From Phalacrocorax aristotelis (lineage: Eukaryota > Chordata > Aves > Suliformes > Phalacrocoracidae), in contig NC_134276.1 in assembly GCF_949628215.1 (NCBI RefSeq), forward strand, positions 217,330,610-217,394,609: DNA of 64,000 bases, in the 5' to 3' direction. Positions 40,746-51,732 of the stretch are shown here, one piece after another. Position 1 is the stretch's first letter. Each line of letters opens with the position of its first letter. Under the pieces are notes generated by a model that searched no databases, was not told the origin of the DNA, and saw nothing but the letters and a program-made list of their open reading frames with translations. Both the position numbers and the translations under genes were made by a program.

Positions 40746-43700
40746 CTGCAGAGGGGAGAGGAGCGTCACCGGCACACGAAGGGCTTTCCCCAGCTTTATG
40801 AAAAGCACAGGGGCCAAGGATGACAACTCACTGGGTTGGAAAGACATGGCAGGGCTCAGCACACTTACATTTGCATCCTCCAGTAGCAGCAGGCCACGAC
40901 GCTGACGACCACCAGCACCGGGAGCCCTGCGGGAGAGACGTGGAGGCTGATGAGCGTCTTCCGACGCGCGGCCAAGGGCACAGTCCGGCTCAAACAAAAC
41001 GCTTTGTGCGCGTTCGCAAGGTACCCTCCCCACCCCGGGGAAGAAATTTGGGTGCTGCGTCCTTTCCCTCCTTGGGGGCACTGCCCTCAACCACGGCATA
41101 AACCTTCTGCAGCCCCGAGGAGAGTTTTTAAGCTAAAAGGTAAAGAAAATAAGCCCCTGCTTGCCAAAATAAGCTTTTTGCCCCGCTTACCAATGGAAGA
41201 GGCCAGGGTCTGGATGGAAACTGGAAAAGAAAGGAGAAATGGAGATTTTTAGCTGCAAAGCCAGGAAAGGGGGGGACCCTCACTAAAAGGGGGATTGAAG
41301 AGAAGGGAAAAATGCATTGAAAAAGTAAAAGAGCCTTGGCTGGTTGAAACGCAGCCCCATTATCTGCCCCAGAGAGGCGGCCTGACCTGCGGTGTGGTCC
41401 GTGAAGGCGGTGGGCAGCGGGGTTGGCCCCAGAGACATCCCTGGGGCCGTCCCCTCTCCCAGTGGTGGGGACATCTCCAGCAGCGTGGGTGTCCCCAGTG
41501 ACAGCTCATCAGGTGCTGATGGTGCGGGTGACCGGCCGGCAGCTCCCGGCAGCCCGGGCATTGCTGCTGAAGACGGGCTGGAGGTCGGGCTGGCGTCGGT
41601 GGTTCCTGCTGGGGAAAATGGTGTAAAAACTTTTAGTTTGAAAAATTAAAAGGCACACTCTAGGTAGCGCCATTACTTCAGTGCTCAGCCTTGTGGCCGC
41701 TTCAGGCAGGTCGCAGCGGGGACTCTACAGCCCATCCAGCAGCTACGAAATGGCATAATTTCAGGCAATTGAATTAATTCGATCACACAGTTGAAATGTT
41801 CTGCTTTCCACACCACAGTGGTTATGGTTTTGCTGTCACCACGGTCACAGTCGCCCCAAACCAACCCCCATGGGATGTGTTTGCCCCTTTCTCACCCCTC
41901 TGGGTCATCCTCTTGGTGCACGGCGTGGTCGGGAGCTCAGGGCTGGGGGTTAGTGGAGGTAGAGCCGGATCCCCTTTGAGAAGACACAATGCAGAGACGC
42001 CATCAACGGCCGCACCCTCGCCACCCCACACCCTCCTCCGCCACCCCGGTGATGGAGATGCCTCCCCTCCCCGGTCCCTGTTGCGTCCCGGCTGCCGAGC
42101 GAAGGCTTACGGATGCATTGCAGCGTGGTGTGTGTCCAGTCGGGCTCGGTGGAGCCATCACGGAGGACGCACTGGATCAAGCTGGAGGTACCAGCTTTGC
42201 GCTTGTAGCCCGGGTTGCAGGTGTAGCGCAGGCGGGTGTTGAGCAGCGTGTTGTTGCCCACGTTGATGTGCGCGTTGGCCACATCCTTGGGGTGGCTGCA
42301 TCGCATTAGCACTGGAGGGGGGGTAAAAAAAAAAAAGATGACGATCACAACAGGGAGATGAGACACCCTCTGGCCCTGGCTTGCTGTGCTGAATGGCACC
42401 CAAGGGGGTAAAATGCTGCCAGGGAGTGGAAACAGGGTATCGGTGCTGCCCCAGGTCTGGGAGAGCCTCATCCAGCCTGCAAAAAGATGGCAGTGAGACG
42501 GCTGTGCCTGTGCACGGCGGATGGAGAAGGGAAACATTCCATTTCTGGCATATTTGTAGTCACTTGTAGCAGCTCCTCTGGTTCATGACCGCCTTTTCGC
42601 AGAATTTTATCCCCCTGCAGTGACCGTCCCGGGCCGACAGCCCTGGCTGCCTTCTGCCTCCAGCTGCTGCATTTCAGCTGTACTTACCACCCCGCTCCCT
42701 TTTTCCTCTGCTCATTTTGCAGCTGGATGTGAAAAATTCCAGGCACTAGGTGAGCCGTCCAGCCACTTCCCGGGTTTTTTCCCTTCCAAAGGCTGCAGCC
42801 CACGGCCCCAGAGGCAGCTGAAATCTGAGCATCACGTGGCCGGGCAATGCGGTGGTGATGAGCTATGAGTTATGGCTTCTCTTATCCCCAGAAGGGCTTG
42901 TGCTTCCCCTTTGGCCCTGATTTGAGGTTGGTTTCACAGGAGGGTGTGTTAGAATTTCACTTCTTTTTCTGGTGCAATGGAGAAAGTTTCTTGGTTGCCC
43001 CAAGAACGTGCCTGGACCCCTGCCACAGCGTGGGAACGGCTCACCTGGGACACACGGGATGGGAATACACTGGTGATGGGGACAGGAGCCTGCTGGCTAC
43101 AGGAATGTGATGGCAGTGATCAAACTCCCCGGATCTGGGCACCGCCGGGGACTTGCGCGCTGAAAAATACATCATCCATCTTCTATTTTCCTGCTTAACT
43201 CAAGGAAAACCTCACAGGACTCTCCCAGGATGGCCAAAAGCATCTCTCCGCTTGTTTCTGTTCCCTCTGAGCTTCACAGGTTGCATTTTCCCACTGATGT
43301 GGCAGCCCAAGTGCTCGAAGGCTCGTCGCATCATTAGCCGACCTCCGAAACGAGCTGCGGCCTTCTTGGGAAAACACCTCTGGCTGCCGTATTTCCATCC
43401 AAATTCCCTGCATCCCACTGATATTAAATTTCTGGGTTGAAATGAGTGCACCATATTAGTTGCGGTTTTTTTATTTGTGTGATTAATTCATGTTTTCACT
43501 TTGCTTTTTGGCTTTCTCCACCGGTGATCTCAAATGATGCCAGTAAGGGTGAGCTCATGCCGGCACGCTGGGAAGCAAACCACACAGGTGCTGGGCACAG
43601 GGCCAGGGTGAGTCCCAGGAATGGAAATGCTGCCATGTGCTGTCATCCCGCATCACAGGGTTGTCCCCCTCCGGCTTCATGGGGCTGCGGCGGGGGGGGG

Positions 43701-45291
43701 AGGGAGGAATGCACAACCACAACTAGACACCAGAGAATCCACATTGGGAAAGCTTGACTATTTTTCATAGAAAATGATCAGCAAAAGGGCCACAGCAGAG
43801 CCCATTTTGTGCTAACAGTTTAAAAACCATAAGCCGAAAAAAGTAGAGAAAAGAGAAATTGCTCCGATCTGTGCCCAAGACCAGAGAATTCACAAGAAAC
43901 ACCAAATCACAGAAATACATAAATTTTTTTCCATATTTTTAACTGGAAAACATTTACAATCACTGGGCTGTGCCGGGGTAGAAAGCTGGAGCGGGCATGA
44001 TGCCCATCATCGGCATCGCAGGATGCATCGGCATGGCCTGAATCATCCAGCAGCTGAATTAACAGCAATAAATATTATTCCTGTTCTCTGACATCCCAGA
44101 TAACCACATTTTTTGCCCCAAACGACGGTCCTGCTTGCATCACCGCTACCAGGAACGGCACACGGCTCTTCTGCTTTATTTTTGCCGCCGGAGTCATTTT
44201 GCAGCCTTCTCTGTGCCTGCTGGCTGCTTAGAAATACACATAAATTCATTTTTTCTAGGGCGTCACGGCTTCAGCAGCAGACGGGAACCCGGAGAGCGCT
44301 AAAGCTGTCCCGAACCTCTGCAGTCCCTTCCAGCCGTATTTCCTGCGCTTCCACGCAAATCCTTCACAAATCCTTCACAAATCCCACGTTTTCAGTTCAT
44401 TTAATATTTCCTCATGGTCTTGCCGCCGCCACCGGGGGCTCCCCAGGGCTGTCAGCATCACCGGCTCCTCCGTCATCCGTGCGGAGCCGCGATGGTGATT
44501 TTTTCCTCCCCAAGTTGCTTTCGGAGAGGCGAGACGCAATGTGATATTCCCCGTCCGGCGGCGATGCTTGGCCATGGACAAGTCATAGTTCAGCGGCAAA
44601 TCCACAGACCCCACCCAGGGTGAAATCCTGCGGTGATGCAGCTCCCGTGGGTCTATCTCACAGACCCTAAAAATCACCCCGCAGCCTGCGGGGACACCCA
44701 GGTGGGGAGCTGGCGTGGGCACCCCGGGAGGGAGGTGGGCACCCAGAGGCAAGGGGAACGCTGCGGTGCAGCCTGGGCACCCCGGGGAGCAGCGTGGGTG
44801 CCTCGGTGGGAGCGTGGGCACCCGAGGATGCAGCGTGGGCACCTCCGGGGAGAACGTGGGTACCCGAGGGTGCAGCGTGGGCAGCCGCGGGGTCGAGCGT
44901 GGGCACCCCGGCGTGCAGCCTGGGCACCTCCGGGGAGAACGTGGGCACCCAGGGGTGCAGCGTGGGTACCCCAAGGGGTGCACGGGGCACCTAGAGAGAG
45001 GTGCGGGAACGTAGGGACCGGCGTGGGGGCCTCTGGGGAGAGGCGTGGGCACCCCCGGGGTGCAGCGTGGGTACCCCAAGGGGTGCACGGGGCACCTAGA
45101 AAGAGGTGTGGGAATGCAGGGAGCATCAAGGGCACCTCTGGGGAGAGGCGTGGGCACCCAGGGGTGCAGCGTGCGGGTGCCGGTGGCGGGCAGGGGAGCC
45201 CGGGGAAGACCCTCTTACCGGTGTCGGCGGCGGCCACGGGCAGCAGGAGAGCGACGGTACCGCAGAGCAGCGGCAGCAGCGGCCCCGCCAT
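40643..45291 (-). CDS. IL15RA: Interleukin-15 receptor subunit alpha, six coding exons, 227 residues
   Basis: IL15RA binds IL-15 with high affinity at the cell surface and trans-presents it to cells carrying the beta and gamma chains. CDS, read on the minus strand: complement of 45219-45291, 42111-42311, 41387-41605, 41191-41220, 40869-40926, 40643-40745. Phases match and the total is 684 nt including the stop. The signal peptide is about residues 1-22 ([20 protein letters not shown]). One sushi (CCP) domain spans C29-C90, with the four expected cysteines (29, 56, 72, 90), W83, and the hallmark [10 protein letters not shown], nearly identical to human [11 protein letters not shown] sequon N44-N-T is present. 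A Pro/Thr/Ser-rich stalk covers about 92-170, a transmembrane helix about 175-189, and the tail is short and basic ([10 protein letters not shown]). IL2RA is a paralogue, but the linker KRKAGTSSL and single sushi domain point to IL15RA. Confidence 0.93.
40869..40926 (-). CDS. IL15RA: IL15RA exon 5 (transmembrane helix)
   Basis: The minus-strand acceptor is CTCCCGCAG|GGCTCC and the donor CAAAT|GTAAGT. It encodes [18 protein letters not shown] (residues 176-193), a hydrophobic helix ending in basic residues. Confidence 0.9.
41191..41220 (-). CDS. IL15RA: IL15RA exon 4 (30-nt microexon)
   Basis: The minus-strand acceptor is CTTTTCCAG|TTTCCA and the donor CATTG|GTAAGC. It encodes [10 protein letters not shown], joining stalk to transmembrane helix. 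Its length is a multiple of three, so skipping it would keep the frame. Confidence 0.8.
41387..41605 (-). CDS. IL15RA: IL15RA exon 3 (Pro/Ser/Thr-rich stalk)
   Basis: Residues 92-164. The minus-strand acceptor is a tandem CAGCAG|GAACC, and the donor is CCGCAG|GTCAGG. Using the second AG gives the conserved CIR junction; using the first would replace Arg with Pro-Gly. The composition is rich in Pro, Ser, Thr and Gly, as expected for an O-glycosylated stalk. Confidence 0.85.
42111..42311 (-). CDS. IL15RA: IL15RA exon 2 (sushi domain)
   Basis: The minus-strand acceptor is CCCCTCCAG|TGCTAA and the donor TGCATCC|GTAAGC. It encodes the complete sushi domain: [46 protein letters not shown]. This exon identifies the gene. 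Confidence 0.95.
42312..44669. other. IL15RA intron 1, unique part
   Basis: Intronic sequence between the sushi exon and the intron-1 minisatellite. I see no exon, CR1 or LTR in it. Confidence 0.6.
44690..45185. repeat. GC-rich minisatellite in IL15RA intron 1
   Basis: Imperfect units around GTGGGCACCCSGGGGTGCAGC (about 21-24 bp, in larger blocks) repeat for about 500 bp. A higher-order block including GTGGGTACCCCAAGGGGTGC and ACGGGGCACCTAGA occurs twice, at about 44962-45010 and 45067-45115. The array ends about 35 bp from the exon 1 donor. Long ORFs on both strands derive from the repeat. Confidence 0.88.
45219..45291 (-). CDS. IL15RA: IL15RA exon 1 (signal peptide, start)
   Basis: The start ATG (45289-45291) lies in the context CGTCCCATGG. 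The donor on the minus strand is GACACCG|GTAAGA. It encodes [20 protein letters not shown] and four more residues, a clear signal peptide, within a CpG-rich block. Confidence 0.9.
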
Positions 45292-45480
45292 GGGACGGCG
45301 GCGGCTCCGGGGACGGGGCGGGGGGGGCAGGGGGGGGCTCAGGGCTCCCGGGGGTGCTCCGCGGCGCTGCCCCGCCGCTCGCCGCCGCCGGACATGCCCG
45401 GCGTGAATCGAGCCGCCTTCCCCTTCCCCTTTCGCTTTCGCTTTCGAAGCTGAACAAACGGGAGGGACGCGCCGCCCTGC
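45292..45480 (-). promoter_or_regulatory. IL15RA promoter with ISRE-like element
   Basis: A CpG-rich sequence upstream of the start codon. At 45430-45445 the minus strand reads GAAAGCGAAAGCGAAA: three GAAA cores at 2-nt spacing, the pattern bound by IRF proteins and STAT1/STAT2/IRF9. IL15RA is known to be interferon-inducible in mammals. No TATA box is seen. Confidence 0.7.
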
Positions 45481-45489
45481 AGGGATGGG

Positions 45490-45827
45490 GAGTCCCGGGG
45501 GAGGGAGGGGATGGAGGTGGCCGGGGCGGGGGGGGGCGGGGGATGCAATGGCCGGGGGGGAATCGGTACCCGAGGTGGGGGCGGACGCAACACCCTGGGT
45601 GAGGGGAATACCGGGGCAGGGGGTGCAATACCGGGGACTGTGGTGGAATACCGGGGGAGCGGAACGAAGTACCGGGGGGGATGCAGTACGGGGGGAGGAA
45701 TGCAATACCAGGGGGGTGCAATACCCGGGGGTGGATGCAACACCCAGGGGGGATGCAATACCTTGGGGGTCTGGGGTGGTGGGTGCATTAGCTGCAGGGG
45801 CGTCCAATACCCAAGGGATGCAGTAAC
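45490..45827. repeat. Minisatellite, GGGGGATGCAATACC-type, left part
   Basis: Units of about 20-25 bp built on GGATGCAATACCNGGGGG, with many variants. The array stops where the CR1 fragment begins and continues on its far side at 46739. Overlapping long ORFs are artefacts. Confidence 0.88.
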
Positions 45828-46738
45828 GCTCCAGTCTTCAAAAAGGGCAAGAAGGACCCGGGAAACTCTAGGCCAGTCACCCCACCACCACCCCTGGAAA
45901 GGTGATGAGCAGTTCATCCTGGAGGCCGTCTCCAGGCATGGAGAGGACAAGAAGGTTATCAGAAACAGTCAACATGGATTCACCTTGCAAGGGAAGATCA
46001 TGCCTGACCAACCTGACAGCCTTCTGTGATGGAGTGACTGGCTGGGTCGATGAAAGGAGAGCAGTGGGTGTTGTCTGTCCTGACCTCAGTAAGGCATTCA
46101 ACACTGTCTCCCACAGCATCCTCACAGGCAAGCTAAGGCAGTGGGGGTTGGATGAGAGGACGGTGAGGTGGACAGAGAACTGGCTCAACAACAGAGCTCA
46201 GAGGATCATGATCAATGGGGCAGAGTCTAGCTGGAGGCGCATAACTAGTGGTGTTCCCCAGGGGTCTGTGCTGGGTCCAGGCCTGGTCAACATATTCATC
46301 AATGACTTGGACAAAGGGACAGAGCGTAACCTCAGCAAGTTCACTGATGATACCGACTGGGAGGAGCGGCTGATACACCAGTAGGCTGTGCTACCACCCA
46401 GCGAGACCTGGACAGGCTGGAGAGCTGGGCCCAGGGGAACCTCATGGGATTCAACAAGAGCAAGTGCCAGGTCCTGCCCCTAGGGAGGAACAACCCCCCA
46501 CACCAGCACAGGCTGGGGGGGACCTGCTGGAAAGTGGCTCTGCTGAGAGGGTCCTGGGGGTGCTGGGGGGCAGCGAGGTGACCCTGAGCCAGCACCGGGC
46601 CCTTGGGGCCAAGGAGGCCAAGGGTGTCCTGGGGTGCATGAAAAGGAGTGTGGCCAGCAGGGCGAGGGAGGTTCTCCTCTCCCTCTACGCTGCCCTAGTG
46701 AGACCATGCCTGGAGCGCAGGGAGGAGTGGTTGGTGCT
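45828..46738 (+). mobile_element. CR1 LINE fragment inserted in a minisatellite
   Basis: An internal CR1 ORF2 piece in plus orientation: FKKGKK-type start, [33 protein letters not shown], and [16 protein letters not shown]. It lacks the CR1 3' tail: it ends within ORF2 at CCATGCCTGGAGCGC and passes directly into the same minisatellite seen on its left. Confidence 0.9.
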
Positions 46739-47180
46739 GTAGCCAGGGGATGCAACACTCAGGGGGATAAAATGCCTGTGGGGCGGTAGGAATTTGGTAC
46801 CTGAGGGATGCAATAGCCGGTGTTGGGGGAGATGCAATAGCCACAGAGGAGATGCAATGCCCAGGGGGTATGAGATACCTGGGGGACGGGATGCAATACC
46901 AGGGGGATGAAATACTAGGGGGGAGGAGGGTATGCAATACTGGGGGCTGGGGAGAGGGGATATGATGCCCCTAGAGAAGACAGTACCTGGGGTGATGCTA
47001 CTAGGTTGGGGGCAGTGCTACATCCAGGAGGATGTAGTACCCGGAGTGGGGTGTGGTACCAGTGGCAGGGATGCAATTCCTGGCAGGAGATGATGCAGTA
47101 CTTGGCATGGGGATGCATTGCCCAGCGGAATGCAATACCCAGAGGACACAGTGCCCTGGGCGGATGCAATTCTTCTCCTC
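46739..47180. repeat. Minisatellite, GGGGGATGCAATACC-type, right part
   Basis: Continuation of the array at 45490-45827, more diverged and with longer spacers, ending near 47180. Confidence 0.85.
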
Positions 47181-47309
47181 CAGTGCCTGGGAGGAACTGG
47201 CTGGGGACGATGTACTGGGAGGGGACCCTGGGGATGCAGATATTCCAGTGCTGGAGCTAGAGCTTGCTGGTCTCCAGGCTGGTCTCCAGGCAAACCTCCA
47301 AACTGGAAC

Positions 47310-48632
47310 TCAAGCTATGATTCAAGACCCTGGAGCAGATCATCTTGAATGTCATTATGCAGCATGTCCGGGACCACCTGGGGATCAGGCTCAGCCAGCA
47401 TGGGTTTATGAAAGGGAGGTCCTGCCTCACTAACCTGGTCTCCTTCTATGATAAGGTGACCTGCTTAGTGGGTGAGGGGAAGGCTGTGGACATTGTCTCC
47501 TTGGACTTTAGTAAGGCCTTTGACACTGTCTCCCACAGCATTCTCCTGGAGAAGCTTGGACAAGTGCACTCTGCGCTGGGTAAAACCCGGCTGGTAGCCG
47601 AGCCCAGAGAGTTGGGGTGATCGGAGCTAAATCCAGCTGGCGGCCGGTCACGAGCGGGGCTCCCCAGGGCTCAGTGTTGGGGCCAGCCTTGTTTAATGTC
47701 TTTATCCATGATCTGGGTGAGGGGATCGAGTGCGCCCTCGGTGAGTTTGCAGGTGACACCAAGTTGGGCGGGAGCGTCGATCTGCTGGAGGGCAGGAAGG
47801 CTCTGCAGAGGCACCTGGGCAGGCTGGATCCATGGGCCGAGGCCAGTTGTGTGAGGTTTAACAAGGCCCAGTGCCGGGTCCTGCCCTTGGGTCACACCAA
47901 CCCCAGGCAACGCTCCAGGCCTGGGGCAGAGGGGCTGGGAAGTGCCCGGCGGAGAAGGCCCTGGGGGTGCTGGCTGACAGCCGGCTGGGCATGAGCCAGC
48001 AGTGCCCGGGTGGCCAAGGAGGCCACCAGCCCCCGGGCTTGTGTCAGCACTGGGGTGGCCAGCAGGAGCCAGGCAGGGATGGGGCCCCTGTGCTCGGCCC
48101 TGGGGAGGCCCCACCTCGAATGCTGGGCTCAGGTTTGGGCCCCTCGGGACAAGAAGGCCCTGGAGGGGCTGGAGCGTGTCCAGAGAAGGACAGCGGGGCT
48201 GGGGCAGGGTCTGGAGCACAAGTGTGCTGGGGGCCGGCTGAGGGGGCTGGGGGGGTTTAGCCTGGAGAAGAGGGGGCTGAGGGGAGCCCTTCTCGCTCTC
48301 TGCAGCTGCCTGAAAGGAGGTTGTAGCGAGGCAGGGGTCAGACTCTTCTCCCTAGTAACAAGCCATAGGATGAGGAGAAATGTCCTCAGGCTGCACCAGG
48401 GGAGGTTTAGGCTGGACATTAGGAAAAAATTCTTCACTGAAAGGGTTGTCAAATATTGGCACAGGCTGCCCAGGGAAGTGGTTGAGTCTCCACCCCTGGA
48501 GGTATTTAAAAGAAAGGTAGGCGTGGTGCTTGAGGATATGGTTTCGTGCTGGACTTGGCAGTGATAGGTCAGTGGTTGGACTCAATGATCTTGAGCGTCT
48601 TTTCCAACCTTAACAATTCTATGATTCTAAGA
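47310..48632 (+). mobile_element. CR1 LINE, about 1.3 kb, with intact 3' tail
   Basis: It starts within ORF2 (GKAVDIVSLDFSKAFDTVSHSILL at about 47480), continues with [20 protein letters not shown] and ends in the regular tail (GGTTGGACTCAATGATCTTG, AACAATTCTATGATTCTA). It is a sibling of the minus-strand copies at 16669 and 29371. Confidence 0.93.
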
Positions 48633-49152
48633 TCTGCAGAGCTCCTGAGTTTGGACTCCAACCTACAGCATGCCTGGGACTGCACTGGTCCCACAGGTCC
48701 TGCTTCCAACAGATCCTCCCGAAAGCACCCTACGGCTCCTAGCTCATGGCCTCCTGGCTTCCTCTGTCTCCATTTACTCTTCTATTGACCACAAGTCATT
48801 TTGTCTTGGCAGCGAGTATCAGAAAATACCTTCACAATAACTCTAAAGGTAAGGAAAAGGTTATTTGGAGGAAAACATTTTATGGTTAATTAGCAATTCT
48901 TTGTAAGAATTGAGTAAATTGTCCCTCTGCCAATCTGGGAGAGAGCATTAACCTCCATTCACCTCCCTGAAGCAGAAGAAAGTCGCTGATGGTGCCCCAT
49001 CAGTTGACAAACCACTTGACCCTGTCAACTGTATGTAGAAAGAGCAATGTATGAGACTGCAAACCTTGAGAACAAGGTGTACACGCCTGAGGATCACTAC
49101 TAGAAACATTCAGGGCCACAGATGAAAATGCTGCACCAGTTATGCACCAGCA
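48633..49152. other. Intergenic, no feature seen
   Basis: Unique sequence between a CR1 copy and a solo LTR. No coding signal was found. Confidence 0.5.
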
Positions 49153-49736
49153 TGCTGGTTTTGACCAGGATAGAGGTTTTTTTCTTCGAGTAGCTGGTAC
49201 GGGGCTGTGTTTGGGATTTGCGCTGGAAACAGTGTTGATAACCCAGGTATGTTTTAGTTATCGCTGAGCAGGGCTCGCACTGAGCCAAGGCCTTTCCTGC
49301 CCCTCACCCACCCCACCAGCGAGTAGCTGGGGCTGCACAAGGGGTTGGGAGGGGGCACGGCTGGGACAGTGACCCCATCTGACCCCAGGGATGTCCCACA
49401 CCGCATGGCGTCATGCTCAGCACATAGAGCTGGGAGGGGAAGGAGGAAGGAGGGATGTTGGGAGTGATGGCGTTTGTCTTCCCAAGTCACCGTTACGCGT
49501 GATGGAGCCCTGCTGTCCTGGGAATGGCTGAGCACCCGCCCGCCCGTGGGGAGGGGTGAATAAATTCCTTGGTTTTCTTTGCTTGCGTGCGCAGCTTTTG
49601 CTTTCCCTGTTAAACTGTCTTTATCTCAACCCACAAGTTTTCTCACTTTTACCCTTCCAGTTCACTCCCCCATCCCATCGGCGGGGAGCGAGCGGCTGTG
49701 TGGGGCTGAGTTGCCAGCTGGCGTCAATCATGGCAA
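49153..49736 (+). mobile_element. Old solo LTR, same family as 32969 and 55214
   Basis: Collinear with the LTR at 55214 along its whole length (AACAGTGTTGATAAC, GCACAAGGGGTTGGGAGGGG, TCTCAACCCACAAGTTTTCTC, CCCCCATCCCATCGG, GAGTTGCCAGCTGG), but more diverged. An AATAAA at about 49559 agrees with plus orientation. Ends are approximate and no clear target duplication is seen. Confidence 0.8.
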
Positions 49737-51560
49737 CCATTTAAGTGATAACCCAGATTCCCAAGGCCCGGTGTTTAAATTGCTGTTGATTAAGCACGCT
49801 TTTTAGTCTATGTACTCTGGACTGATTGGGATTGTGTACAACGAGCCTTATGAAAAGCAATCAGCAGGTTAGAGTTCACAGTCTGCTTACACAAGGAATA
49901 GATGAGGGTAATAATTCCGGGATTTGGTAAAGAAAATACAGTCTATGAAGGCTGTTCGTAGGAGTTTACTTATTCTTCAGAGCCATATAAAACCCAATCA
50001 TGTCATAACTGTTTCTGGGTGAAGATTTTTGCTGTCCTTGTGAAAACAAGCCCCATTTCTACTAATCTTCAATAAGATAAGCAAAGCCACGTGCGAGAGT
50101 TTATGTTGGCCGAGCTGGAGAACTGCGATGCCTGAGAATGGCACGTTTTAAATAGGAAGAGTTTCTACAAAAATTCAGAGTTATTAAATGTGGCTGCTGA
50201 TTTCTAGCATTGCCCCTCTGAGCCTTGCCTGATCCCTGTCTCGGGGAGGCCTTTGCACCCTGTCACCCAACACACAGCACCAAAGGATCCTTCCCACCTT
50301 GTCCCTGTCCCATGTACCAAGACAAGGATGTGACTATAAAGCAGCTCTTGCAATGGGACACAGAGAGAACCAAGGGCTGAGCACATCTTCTGTATTTTCA
50401 AAGGGCTTCACTGTTCCACATCCAAGCTAACAACTTAAGAGAGTTGTCTGTTTTCAATTGCTTCGAACATCTGAGAAACAATTTTTGGGCTGAGCTATCC
50501 TCCACCATCTCGCCTTGTATTGCTTTTGGGAGGGTTGGGCAGAAGTGGTTTAGGAGTTCTACCTGGGTTTTGCTTGTTTCTCCTTGGCTGTAGCGTGTGG
50601 AAGGGTTGCATTATGGACTATGACTCTTTAACTGGAGATTTTTTGGGTAGAAAAGCTGGATTCTAGGCCAAGTCTAAAGGTCAGTCCAGTGTCTTCAAAG
50701 ACAGACAAACTGCTTGATTTTTGTTATGTGCTTGCTGGCACCAGGGATGGGGAGCTCTCTCCTGTCTGGACAAAAATGATCCTTTGGCCTTACTTTCCAG
50801 CTAAGAGCAACTGAAACAGTGCCTTATACAAGAAAATAGTACAAGACCCAGCAATTCATTTGCTTTTATTTTTCTTTGGGGATTTCATTTCTTATCAGCT
50901 CTGACATACCTGTTCCAGCACCAAGCACACGTAACCCATTCAGGATGTGAGTTCATCATAAAATGCTCTTATCTCACAGGAATATTTGGGAGTATGGTTC
51001 ATCCCTGCTAATTGCCTCTGCTAAGTACAAAAGGTTGCTACAAACCATTTGTAAAGGTCTGGTTTGCAAAGTGGAATGATTTCCTCTCAAGTTAGCATCC
51101 CTGCTCTAATCTTATCTTACCCGTTATTAATCAGTCCAGGCAAGAAGCAGTCATTGCCCCAGACTCTATCCCAAAGCGGTGCTACCCTCTGTGCTCAAAG
51201 GCACCTAGAAAAATCAAAATAAAGCCCTGAAATAAAAAAAGAGTCGGAGGCTTTTCCTTAGCAAGGAGAAATTACAGTGACTACATTTTATCTTAGGGGA
51301 GCCACAGAAATATTGAGCCTCTCTAATGAAAGAAGCAGCTGGTTTTCTGGTGCTGTGATAATAATTATCCCTGCTGGGCGTACACTGCAAATGCTCAACG
51401 CAGGTGCAGGGTTTCGAGAGGCAAAAGTAAAGCGTGACCTGCATCTGAAGGGACTAAATGAGGTTGACCTGACACTGCTTCCCACCCAGAAAACTATAAG
51501 TGCAAAAGACCTTATCCTACAGGTGTTACAGAATATTTTAAAAGCTAAACATATTGAATA
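49737..51560. other. Intergenic, no feature seen
   Basis: A/T-rich unique sequence. No convincing exon, RNA gene or known repeat was found. Confidence 0.5.
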
Positions 51561-51732
51561 GTAATATAATAATAATAATAAAAATATGAAGACGAAGAAG
51601 ATAAAGATGAAGAAGACAAAGAAGATGAAGACAAAAAAGGCAAAGATGAAGACAAAGACAAAGAAGTAGAAGAGGAGGAGGAGGAGAAGAAGAAGAGGAG
51701 GAGGAGAAGAAGGAGGAGGAAGAAGGAGATCC
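51561..51732. repeat. Purine-rich simple repeat, (GAAGAT/GAG)n
   Basis: After a short AAT run, about 150 bp are almost wholly A and G in GAAGAT, AAGACAAAG and GAGGAGGAG triplets. ORFs here are low-complexity Lys/Glu/Arg or Ser/Leu runs and are not genes. This type of tract can form triplex DNA. Confidence 0.9.

Noticed and set aside
44674..45807. 377-residue minus-strand ORF as a gene
   Set aside because: It merges the minisatellites on both sides of IL15RA exon 1; only the exon 1 part has independent support.
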